Source: Cyanobacteria bacterium HKST-UBA02
GTDB lineage: Bacteria > Cyanobacteriota > Vampirovibrionia > Obscuribacterales > Obscuribacteraceae
NCBI GenBank assembly: GCA_020431945.1
Contig: JAGQHH010000663.1
Span: 1-8,047, forward strand
Direction of reading: 5' to 3'
DNA: 8,047 nucleotides
Below, one piece after another: positions 1 to 4,788 of the stretch. The position numbers and the translations under genes were made by a program. The notes under the pieces were generated by a model. That model was not told the origin of the DNA. It saw nothing but the letters and a program-made list of their open reading frames with translations, and ran no database searches. The stretch's first letter is position 1. Each line of letters begins with the position of its first letter.

Positions 1-55
1 CCAACTCTTTCAGTTTGCGCTTTTTCCGCCCTTCTGTTTTTCTCTTTCTGGACAT
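1..55 (-). CDS. Small basic peptide gene, 5' part only (leaves the window)
   Basis: The first 18 codons of a minus-strand gene are visible: MSRKRKTEGRKKRKLKEL. The start is an ATG at 55-53 preceded by a strong ribosome binding site (GAGAGGAG, four bases before the ATG). An in-frame ATG further upstream (near 124) would add 23 residues. I prefer the inner start because of the ribosome binding site and because its N-terminus aligns with that of the next gene upstream (162-356), MKSKRQSKARKDRKFEEL, with 9 of 18 positions identical. The two genes are tandem and 106 bases apart. Function is unknown. The similarity suggests a duplicated small-peptide family whose basic N-terminus is conserved. The rest of the protein is outside the window, so it could also be a longer protein with a Lys/Arg-rich start. 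Confidence 0.5.
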   Translation of the reverse strand, partial: MSRKRKTEGRKKRKLKEL

Positions 56-161
56 TTGCTCCTCTCTCCGGTTTCCAGACACATTAACTATGCCCTGTTT
101 CAATGCTGGCGAAAAATTGAACATCCTCAGACCTCCAATATCGAGCGGACGCTGGCCTCGA

Positions 162-356
162 TCAATTTCCAAGGAGACCAGCATGGCCACCGGCTCCGCC
201 ATTGCCACCTTTAGCTTTAAAGATGTATCCACCCCACCCAAATGCACCGGCGCATGCTTCAAGCTGTTTCGACTTGGCTTGATTCAAGGTCTCGATATGG
301 TTGAGTTCTTCAAACTTGCGGTCTTTCCTTGCTTTGCTCTGTCTTTTGCTTTTCAT
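162..356 (-). CDS. Small peptide, basic N-terminus and glycine-rich C-terminus
   Basis: This 64-residue protein is not recognised. Residues 1-18 are very basic (9 Lys/Arg). Residues 19-34 look amphipathic (NHIETLNQAKSKQLEA). A single Cys is at 35. The remaining 29 residues contain 12 Gly plus Trp, Tyr, Phe and one His, with a GGNGGAGGHAGLLGN tail. A ribosome binding site (GGAGAG) lies seven bases before the ATG, which supports translation. The basic start matches that of the next gene downstream on the same strand (1-55), and the basic-start plus single-Cys layout recurs in the plus-strand gene at 1290-1445. The shape, a charged leader followed by a Gly-rich core, resembles precursors of modified peptides or bacteriocins, but no modification enzyme is visible here and that reading is inference. 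It could also be a short nucleic-acid-binding protein. Confidence 0.5.
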   Translation of the reverse strand: MKSKRQSKARKDRKFEELNHIETLNQAKSKQLEACAGAFGWGGYIFKAKGGNGGAGGHAGLLGN

Positions 357-493
357 TTTCGTCTCTCCGATTCGGCATATCTATACAGTACAAATCAAAT
401 GTGAGCGAAGTGTGAGGGAAGGTCTTCAATGATCGAGTGAGCAAGAGCCCCGGCAACCAGGAGTTCGCGCACCAAATAGCTGGGAAATAAGAG

Positions 494-724
494 TCAGTAT
501 CCCGGCTTGTTGAAAGATGCGACCCCTTGAGTGTAGGTGGTGATAGCATCTACGGCTGCCTGGTAGCCTCCAGCTCGTTGTATATCCTTCTGAAGGGAAC
601 GCGCGCGCTCACGGTAGGAGGAGCGACTAGAAATCTGCTCAACGGCTTGCTGTAGCTTGGAAATAGTCACGTCACGGGGATGCAAGGCAAGACCCATGCC
701 CAGTTGCTCGACGCGTTGCCGTTT
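494..724 (-). pseudogene. Glycosyltransferase (MGT/GT1-like), C-terminal remnant interrupted by IS6
   Basis: Only the last 76 or so residues remain. They begin QRVEQLGMGLALHPRDVTI, followed by KLQQAVEQI and SYRERARSLQ. This is the C-terminal end typical of macrolide/UDP-type glycosyltransferases, where an (N/Q)xxRVExLGxGxxL segment is followed by a helix with a YRERAR motif and a final helix. In intact enzymes this part belongs to the nucleotide-sugar-binding domain. Homology stops exactly where an IS6-type terminal repeat starts (725), and the frame meets a TGA 21 bases further on, at 748-746. The gene was therefore cut by the insertion, and its N-terminal two thirds are not in the window. 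The product is presumed inactive. The identification rests on motif recall, not on a search. Confidence 0.6.
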
Positions 725-740
725 GGCTCTGTTGCAAAAA
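725..740 (-). repeat. IS6-type terminal inverted repeat
   Basis: GGCTCTGTTGCAAAAA on the plus strand matches the known IS6-family end pattern (GGNNCTGTTGCAAA). It marks the end of the element nearest the transposase stop codon. Homology to the interrupted glycosyltransferase begins at the next base, 724. No second copy in inverted orientation is seen in the window. Confidence 0.75.
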
Positions 741-797
741 CTGTTTCAAAATTGGTGGCGAGATATGGGAAAGTAATTCCTCTGTCAATTTCCGTGT

Positions 798-1100
798 TTA
801 TGCATCCTCGAGTTCACCTTTGAGCGAGTTCCAGAACTTTTCGTAGAGAGAATGATCTTCAATTCCGAAGATTCGCTCAACTAGATAAACCTCGCCCTTG
901 AAGCCTGGCAAGAGTTGCCACGGAAGCATCTGGCCTTTCCGAAACATTCGCATTGCTTCAAAGCCTTTGATGGTGGCATAGGCTGTTTTCATGGACTTGA
1001 ATCCGCGAACAGGATGTATCAATCGCATGAGCATGCCATGATCGGCTTCTAGCCAATTGTTCAGGTGCTTCACTTGTCGGTGCTGGACGTCAGCTTCCAA
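798..1100 (-). pseudogene. IS6-family DDE transposase, C-terminal fragment
   Basis: The 100 residues left match the C-terminal third of IS6-family transposases. DVQHRQVKHLNNWLEADHG contains the conserved LNNxxExDH box, whose Glu is the last catalytic acid of the DDE triad. It is followed by the GFKS segment and the EAMRMFRKGQ helix typical of the family's end. The zinc-finger N-terminus and both catalytic Asp residues are absent, so the protein cannot transpose. The frame opens at a TTG at 1100 only because the gene is broken there. The codons just before it (Lys-Leu) may still belong to the transposase, and the reading frame then hits a stop inside the AT-rich repeats. It would need an intact IS6 transposase elsewhere to be mobilised. 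Confidence 0.8.
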
Positions 1101-1170
1101 TTTATTTTGCCGACTTTTTTGCTAATTATCTTGCCGATGTTTTCAAATTATTCGGCATGTCAAAATGTAT
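1098..1170 (-). repeat. AT-rich repeat array resembling a Tn7/Tn5053-like transposon end
   Basis: Read on the minus strand from 1170, the sequence starts ATACATTTTGACA and then has three related units: TGCCGAATAATTTG (1157-1144), TCGGCAAGATAATTAG (1137-1122) and TCGGCAAAATAAATTG (1113-1098). They are 20 and 24 bases apart. The first and second also form an inverted pair, TGCCGA/TCGGCA. Transposons that use TnsB- or TniA-type transposases carry several such binding sites, about two helical turns apart, behind a near-TGTACA tip. Here the tip would read TATACA. No tnsB, tniA, tnsC, tniQ or Cas gene is present in the window, so this would be a remnant or the border of an element extending elsewhere. 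It is a suggestive pattern, not a proven end. Confidence 0.4.
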
Positions 1171-1289
1171 AGATTTCGGACAGAGGCGAAAACGAGGTCG
1201 AAAACGCCCACCGGTTGGCAAAAACACACCACTCACAAGATCCTCACATCTGGGTGGCAGAATATGAGAGACAAGCCCGAGGTGAGACG

Positions 1290-1445
1290 ATGGCAAGGAA
1301 GAAGAAGAAGAAAAACCAAAAGCTAGCCGAGAAGCTCAAAGAGCTTCCAATTGCCCGGGAGCTCAAAAGTGTTGAAAAGGCGATTCTCTGCGGGGGCAGT
1401 TTCTACCCCAATCCAGAGATTTATATAGCTCGTACCCGCCCTTAA
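1290..1445 (+). CDS. Small lysine-rich peptide, unknown function
   Basis: This 51-residue protein starts at ATG 1290, with GAGGTGA as ribosome binding site five bases upstream. The frame stays open to a TTG at 1215, but nothing supports that longer form. The N-terminus is MARKKKKKNQKLAEKLKEL, then a charged helix-like segment, a single Cys at 34 in AILCGGSFYPNPEIY, and a basic end. It is not recognised. The layout parallels the minus-strand peptide at 162-356: Lys/Arg-rich start, an EEL or KEL near residue 18, one Cys at 34 or 35, then Gly and aromatic residues. It may be a diverged member of the same family, separated from the others by the IS6 insertion. The low-complexity Lys run makes similarity partly compositional, so confidence is modest. 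Confidence 0.4.
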   Translation: MARKKKKKNQKLAEKLKELPIARELKSVEKAILCGGSFYPNPEIYIARTRP

Positions 1446-1559
1446 GTCAATCCCGGTCAAAATCCCGCCGGTCATTTTGGCTCTGGTAGTACTTTTGACT
1501 CATACAAGGCAGCTCTATCCCTAACTGTAAGTTTCAGCGCTATTTGGCGCAGAAATCGC

Positions 1560-1638
1560 AGAATTATTTGTCAGTCTGGACTGGCAAGGCAGCTGTGGCT
1601 TAAAAGCTGGACAGTCTCACAGAGTGACAAATAATTCT
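1560..1638. repeat. Perfect 14-base inverted repeat with a 51-base spacer
   Basis: AGAATTATTTGTCA at 1560-1573 is the exact reverse complement of TGACAAATAATTCT at 1625-1638. The spacer contains AGTCTGGACT and GGACAGTCT, which are themselves near-symmetric. An arm-loop-arm of this size could be a structured RNA, a regulator-binding pair, or paired mobile-element ends. TGACAAAT(A/T)AT-type motifs also occur in ends of cyanobacterial Tn7-like elements, but here the two arms point outward, away from each other. The function is not determined. Confidence 0.5.
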
Positions 1639-1728
1639 ATAAAAAATACTCTCAGGCGTTCTCCAGGGCGAACAACTTGTCATGATCATATTGATCGTGA
1701 TTTCGACTTTCGCGTCTTCCTGCGCAAA

Positions 1729-1746
1729 GGGGCCCACAAGGGCCCC
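1729..1746 (-). terminator. Likely terminator downstream of tRNA-Gly
   Basis: A perfect 7-base-pair GC stem, GGGGCCC-ACAA-GGGCCCC, lies 27 bases beyond the tRNA 3' end. On the minus strand the stem is followed by only three T before GCG, so the T-tract is weak. Position and stem strength favour a terminator, or at least a processing block, for the tRNA transcript. Confidence 0.45.
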
Positions 1747-1772
1747 CGGCGAAAATCTCGAATATCTAAAAA

Positions 1773-1848
1773 TGGAGCGGGCGACGAGTCTCGAACTCGC
1801 GACCTACAGCTTGGGAAGCTGTCGCTCTACCGACTGAGCTACACCCGC
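1773..1848 (-). tRNA. tRNA-Gly (anticodon CCC)
   Basis: A full 76-base cloverleaf is readable on the minus strand. The acceptor stem GCGGGTG pairs with CGCCCGC (one G-T pair). The D arm is GCTC-AGTCGGTA-GAGC. The anticodon stem ACAGC/GCTGT encloses the loop TTCCCAA, giving anticodon CCC (1813-1815), which reads GGG glycine codons. The T arm is GCGAG-TTCGAGA-CTCGT, with one G-T pair. The discriminator is T, and CCA is encoded in the gene. It lies 37 bases downstream of the stop codon of the membrane protein gene at 1886-2479 and has its own promoter. Its 3' side opens into the mobile-element-rich region, a common situation because tRNA 3' ends are favoured integration sites. Confidence 0.95.
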
Positions 1849-1858
1849 GTACCTGTTA

Positions 1859-1889
1859 ATTGTATCACCCGTCGCCCGCCGGATGTCAA
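1859..1889 (-). promoter_or_regulatory. Promoter of tRNA-Gly
   Basis: A perfect -35 TTGACA (1889-1884) is followed by a 19-base spacer and a -10 TACAAT (1864-1859) on the minus strand. The predicted start of transcription is within a few bases of the tRNA 5' end at 1848. The TGA of the -35 box is also the stop codon of the upstream gene, so promoter and coding sequence overlap. The spacer is slightly longer than the ideal 17. Confidence 0.6.
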
Positions 1890-2479
1890 ACAGACCGGAC
1901 CCTGGCGTTCTTCTTCATTTTGGAGAACCAGGCCTCGACATTCTCGAAGTTCTTGCCGTAGTCGAAGACGCTCTTATTGTTCTTGTTCTTGCTGGAACAC
2001 TTGACATGCCATTTGTTCTCGGAGATGGGGTTGATCTCCACCTCGATGTTCTCGCCTCCCGAGCGCCAGCTCATCCCGGAGGTCGCCCGGCTGACGAGAT
2101 TCTCGACGTCGTCGGTGACTGACTCTATATACGGTATCGAGAGCAGGGCTTCCCGGCTGGCCGCCAGGACTTCCTTGGAGCTGCCCTCCACCTCGAGCTC
2201 GCGGTGCTGCTCGAGATCCCAGATGCGCTTATGATGCGTGCCTTTAGCCATATACATATGAGCGGAGAGATCGAGGAGGAGAAAGACGAAAGTCAGAATG
2301 ATCGCCACCACCAGGCCTATGGATAGCCCCCACTTTGCCGCATCTATGAAAGCATTCTGCTCGTTGTGCAGGACTATGATGAAGATGAAGCAAAGCATGC
2401 CGATACCGCCACCGATACCAAGCGCCATCACCAGGATCGCTTTTATCGTTCCAAGAATGTATCGGAAAAGCCCCGCCAT
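1886..2479 (-). CDS. Two-helix membrane protein with cytoplasmic C-terminal domain, unknown function
   Basis: The 197-residue protein has two clear hydrophobic helices, at about 12-37 and 50-72, joined by a short polar loop (HNEQNAFIDAAKW). A soluble domain of about 120 residues follows. That domain starts with a charged helix (about 84-115) and continues with a beta-rich stretch (ENIEVEINPI, KWHVKCSS) ending in FDYGKNFENVEAWF (172-185). The (V/F)DYGKNxENVE signature is one I associate with small uncharacterised bacterial proteins, but I cannot name a family. The start is well supported: GGAGGT lies three bases before the ATG. The gene is last in the minus-strand cluster, 31 bases after the 47-residue membrane protein gene, and its stop overlaps the tRNA-Gly promoter. 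A role at the membrane together with its neighbours is inference. Confidence 0.75.
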   Translation of the reverse strand: MAGLFRYILGTIKAILVMALGIGGGIGMLCFIFIIVLHNEQNAFIDAAKWGLSIGLVVAIILTFVFLLLDLSAHMYMAKGTHHKRIWDLEQHRELEVEGSSKEVLAASREALLSIPYIESVTDDVENLVSRATSGMSWRSGGENIEVEINPISENKWHVKCSSKNKNNKSVFDYGKNFENVEAWFSKMKKNARVRSV

Positions 2480-2510
2480 GAGACCTCCAGGTCAAACTAT
2501 CCTGAACTGG

Positions 2511-2654
2511 CTAAGAGTGCTGCTCGACGGGCTCTTCAGCTTCCTGATCCTGTCCGACCTCGCTCTTCAGATACCAGCGCAAGAACCTGAACGCCAGATA
2601 GACAGGCGGCAGGGTCACGAAAAGACAGATCAGTTTGTCAATGAATTTGAACAT
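2511..2654 (-). CDS. Small single-pass membrane protein, 47 residues
   Basis: The protein begins MFKFIDKLICLFVTLPPVYL, with one hydrophobic segment at about 8-24 holding a central Pro-Pro. A basic patch follows (RFLRWYLK), and the tail is acidic (EVGQDQEAEEPVEQHS). Translation is supported by GAGGAG eight bases before the ATG, lying within the last codons of the upstream gene. The two genes are separated by only two bases (TAACCATG), so translation is probably coupled. The positive patch after the helix suggests that the C-terminus stays in the cytoplasm. No family is recognised. It could be a small subunit or anchor acting with the two-helix protein just downstream, which also has a cytoplasmic C-terminal part. 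Confidence 0.65.
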   Translation of the reverse strand: MFKFIDKLICLFVTLPPVYLAFRFLRWYLKSEVGQDQEAEEPVEQHS

Positions 2655-2656
2655 GG

Positions 2657-3202
2657 TTACGACTCCTCATCGTCATCGAGTGCACAGGACTCGTCATCGT
2701 CTGTTGAAAGCTTAACACCTTCTGCCTTGATATCCTCGACATCGACGGATTCTACTTCCAGCTCGTCGACATGGATGTCGATATCGTCCTGGGCTTCATC
2801 GCCGTCATCGCCTTCGCTTTCGCCACCCGCAATATCGTCCTCTAAGTCCTCTTCTTCTTCCTGGTCATCGTCATCATCGATATCCAGGCCCGGAGCCCCC
2901 ACGCCTCCCGAAAGACCGAAAGGCATGCTATCTGCCAGAGCGGCGGCGGCTTCCGCCTCGGCTTTGGCACGTTTGCGCTCCTGACGCTCCTGCTCCTTCT
3001 CCGCCGGCGAGCGCCGGGGGAAGAGCCTTTTTCGGCAGCGGGTGCAAAAACAGAAGCTTCCCGGACTCAAATGCTTGAAGTCGATGGCTTTGAAGCCCAC
3101 AGGCAAAAATGCTCGGGTACCGACCAGCCGGCGGTCGAGCCCCTTGAGCTTGCGCTGGTAGATGATCACATATTCGTGCCGGCAGGTGGTCTCAGCATTC
3201 AT
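2657..3202 (-). CDS. Cys-cluster protein with highly acidic tail, unknown function
   Basis: The 181-residue protein has three parts. The N-terminal 60 residues carry C7, H9 and a CFCTRC cluster (C51, C53, C56), which could bind zinc. Residues 62-90 are a charged, Ala/Glu/Lys/Arg-rich helix, probably coiled (PAEKEQERQERKRAKAEAEA). From about 107 to the end the chain is dominated by Asp and Glu, including DIDDDDDQEEEED, and is probably disordered. The predicted charge therefore switches from basic to strongly acidic. No signal peptide or membrane segment is seen. There is no good ribosome binding site. Instead a TAAAAT box ends eight bases before the ATG, so a leaderless transcript is possible, although the TPR gene upstream ends only 31 bases away. 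The family is not recognised. Confidence 0.7.
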   Translation of the reverse strand: MNAETTCRHEYVIIYQRKLKGLDRRLVGTRAFLPVGFKAIDFKHLSPGSFCFCTRCRKRLFPRRSPAEKEQERQERKRAKAEAEAAAALADSMPFGLSGGVGAPGLDIDDDDDQEEEEDLEDDIAGGESEGDDGDEAQDDIDIHVDELEVESVDVEDIKAEGVKLSTDDDESCALDDDEES

Positions 3203-3210
3203 AGTAGATT

Positions 3211-3216
3211 ATTTTA
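3211..3216 (-). promoter_or_regulatory. Candidate -10 box for a leaderless transcript
   Basis: TAAAAT (minus strand 3216-3211) ends exactly eight bases before the ATG at 3202, with no ribosome binding site between. The spacing matches that of the hydrolase gene promoter. No good -35 is seen 16-19 bases upstream, so this is weaker than the other two cases. Confidence 0.3.
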
Positions 3217-3233
3217 GCTCAGCTCGACCCGGC

Positions 3234-4754
3234 TCAGCGCTGCTTGGTGACCGGAAACTCTTTCAAAAAGCGGCCCTGCCAGAGGATCACCACCGCCAGC
3301 TGGTGGTCCGCCCTGACCGTATGGGGGCAGGAGAAATAGAGCCAGCGGTCCTCGCCCGGTGGAAAAGGCCGCGCCTGGGAGGCTACCGGGAGCATGACCA
3401 TGCCGTTCTTCTTCCTGGTGGTGTTGTCGTAGAAGACGGCGGTGAGGTTGAGGTCGGTAATCGGCATACCGGTTATATTGCGAATCTTGATCTTGCCTTC
3501 CGGGGTAAGGCTGTCCTTGGCCAGCCAGTTCCGGGAAAAAACAATCGAAACGGGAGTGCTGCCGGGATTCCAGGCTTTTTGCTCGTCTTTGCCGTTGTCT
3601 TTGTCGGCGTTCACCGGCGCGCCCATCATGGCAAGCTGCTCAGCCACTCTCTCGGCATGACCCTTGACCGCGGTGGCCTCCTGGAGCTTTTTCTCGGAGA
3701 TGAGCATATTGCTCCAGTTGACCAGGGTGGTCCGGAGCTTGGTCAAAAGCTCCGGGGTCGGTCTCAGGGTCGAAGCTTCCTCCAGGGCCCTGACAGCACC
3801 GGCATAATTGCTCAATTTGAGATTGACATCGGCCAGGAGCTCGTAATTCTCGACGCTTTTTTCTCTGTCGGTCAGACCAATAAGAGCGGTCTGGGCTTTA
3901 TCGAACTCCTTTCGCTCGAGAAGAAGCTCGATGAGATGATGCCGGACCTCGAGATTATTGGGGTCGTCATTGCTCACCGCCTCGTAATTCTCGATTGCTT
4001 TGTCCGAATTGCCGGTACGTGCATAGATAGCCGCCAGGGCTCGCCGGGTCAGGGGCTCGTCGCAGACGCTCAGGCTTTTCTCAAGGAGCTTGATTGCTGC
4101 AGGGTCGTCCTGGTTCTGGGTTTCGGCCACGGCTGCCAGGCGGCGGTAACAGTCGCTGAGCTTGTGCGGAATCGCTTTCATCGTGGCCTCATCGAGACTG
4201 CCGCTGAGGCTCTCGCCGAGCTGGAGATGGTGGATGGCTTCTTCGAGCTTGTTGTCGTTGGTGTTCTGGTCGGCCCAGTCGAGATACATCTTCGCTCTCT
4301 CCGCCTCGAAGAGCTTGGGAGGACCGATACGAGCCGCCGAATGATAGAGCTTCTCGGCTTCCTCGAAGTCACCCCGGCGCTGGTAATAGTCGGCGAAGTC
4401 GGTAATCACCGGCTTGATCTGCTCGGACGAGAGGTGCAGACGAAGGGCGGTGTCCAGAGCTGTCCGACCTTCGGCATAACGCTGGGAGGCCAGATAACCC
4501 CGGGCCAGCCAGGGATAGACCTCGCCGTTGTCCGGTTGTTCTCTGGAAAGCTCCTCCAGCATGGGCAGCGCGAAAGCCGCCTTGCCTTCCTTGACCAGCT
4601 TGATGGCCCTTGTCAGAGGTGTCTCTTGAGGACGGGTGAAATAATAGGCAGCCCCGGCGAAGCAGCAAAGGATGAGAACCAGAACGAGGGTCTTGAGCAG
4701 GTTCGAACCACCCTTAGTGGCATTATCTTTTTGTTCTGTCGGCGTCGCTTGCAT
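3234..4754 (-). CDS. Membrane-anchored TPR-repeat protein with C-terminal beta-sandwich-like domain
   Basis: The 506-residue protein has a short polar N-terminus, one transmembrane helix (about 19-39, LLKTLVLVLILCCFAGAAYY), then helical repeats over about 45-370, and a beta-rich domain at about 394-506. Several repeats show the TPR pattern: GEVYPWLARGYLASQRYAEG, ALAAIYARTGNSDKAIENYE and YELLADVNLKLSNYAGAVRALEEA. The last domain (KIRNITGMPITDLNLTAVFYD, then PFPPGEDRWLYF) resembles FxLYD-type domains of envelope proteins. The TPR and C-terminal domains are probably outside the inner membrane, given one N-terminal anchor with few preceding charges. TPR arrays bind protein partners, so a scaffold role is likely. 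The ATG at 4754 is preceded by AAGGGA at a suitable distance. The gene is first in the minus-strand cluster and diverges from the hydrolase gene across 34 bases. Confidence 0.8.
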   Translation of the reverse strand: MQATPTEQKDNATKGGSNLLKTLVLVLILCCFAGAAYYFTRPQETPLTRAIKLVKEGKAAFALPMLEELSREQPDNGEVYPWLARGYLASQRYAEGRTALDTALRLHLSSEQIKPVITDFADYYQRRGDFEEAEKLYHSAARIGPPKLFEAERAKMYLDWADQNTNDNKLEEAIHHLQLGESLSGSLDEATMKAIPHKLSDCYRRLAAVAETQNQDDPAAIKLLEKSLSVCDEPLTRRALAAIYARTGNSDKAIENYEAVSNDDPNNLEVRHHLIELLLERKEFDKAQTALIGLTDREKSVENYELLADVNLKLSNYAGAVRALEEASTLRPTPELLTKLRTTLVNWSNMLISEKKLQEATAVKGHAERVAEQLAMMGAPVNADKDNGKDEQKAWNPGSTPVSIVFSRNWLAKDSLTPEGKIKIRNITGMPITDLNLTAVFYDNTTRKKNGMVMLPVASQARPFPPGEDRWLYFSCPHTVRADHQLAVVILWQGRFLKEFPVTKQR

Positions 4755-4772
4755 TCATCGAGTTCCCTTGAA

Positions 4773-4783
4773 GATATAATATC
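4773..4783. promoter_or_regulatory. Symmetric -10 region shared by the divergent TPR and hydrolase genes
   Basis: GATATAATATC is an odd palindrome that reads GATATTATATC on the other strand. It therefore offers TATAAT (4775-4780) to the plus-strand hydrolase gene and TATTAT to the minus-strand TPR gene. On the plus side the box ends eight bases before the ATG at 4789, predicting a leaderless mRNA. On the minus side there is room for a short leader with the AAGGGA ribosome binding site. A TTGCAT at 4749-4754 is 20 bases from the plus -10, too far to be convincing. Confidence 0.5.
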
Positions 4784-4788
4784 GTGCT

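Larger units (their letters stand above)
725..1103 (-). mobile_element. IS6-family insertion sequence, truncated at its transposase 5' side
   Basis: One terminal repeat is intact at 725-740 (GGCTCTGTTGCAAAAA), the characteristic IS6/IS26/IS240-type end. It is followed by a 57-base gap and then the 3' end of a minus-strand transposase gene. A full IS6 element is about 800 bases. Here only about 380 remain, and the other terminal repeat and the 5' two thirds of the transposase gene are missing. At the lost side the sequence runs into an AT-rich repeat array (1098-1170) that looks like the end of a different transposon. The intact end lies inside a glycosyltransferase remnant. With only one end present, the 8-base target duplication that IS6 elements make cannot be tested. 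Confidence 0.75.
1446..1772. other. Intergenic stretch between the accessory region and tRNA-Gly
   Basis: No convincing gene is found on either strand. The stretch holds two CCGGTCA copies (1453-1459 and 1468-1474), a perfect 14-base inverted repeat (1560-1573 and 1625-1638), two copies of CAAGGCAGCT about 80 bases apart (near 1505 and 1585), and a strong GC hairpin (1729-1746) that probably ends tRNA transcription. It looks like a junction zone between old chromosome and inserted DNA. No clear direct repeat of the tRNA 3' end was found on the far side of the region within the window. Confidence 0.5.

Noticed and set aside
15..404. A 129-codon plus-strand frame opposite the small peptide genes
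   Set aside because: It starts at a TTG with no ribosome binding site and no recognisable domain, whereas the minus-strand frames have good ribosome binding sites and mutual similarity.
310..549. A 79-codon minus-strand frame between the glycosyltransferase remnant and the peptide gene
   Set aside because: It overlaps both in another frame, has no ribosome binding site I can see, and its composition is not protein-like.
1098..1170. A CRISPR array made of the TCGGCA repeats
   Set aside because: The units are short, imperfect and spaced by only a few bases; there are no uniform spacers and no Cas genes.
1729..1746. CRISPR-like or site-specific recombination palindrome
   Set aside because: A single GC hairpin directly after a tRNA gene is better explained as a terminator; no repeated unit or spacer array exists in the window.
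2298..2984. A 228-codon plus-strand frame with long serine runs
   Set aside because: The serine runs are the reverse complement of Asp/Glu codons in the acidic tail on the minus strand, so it is not an independent gene.
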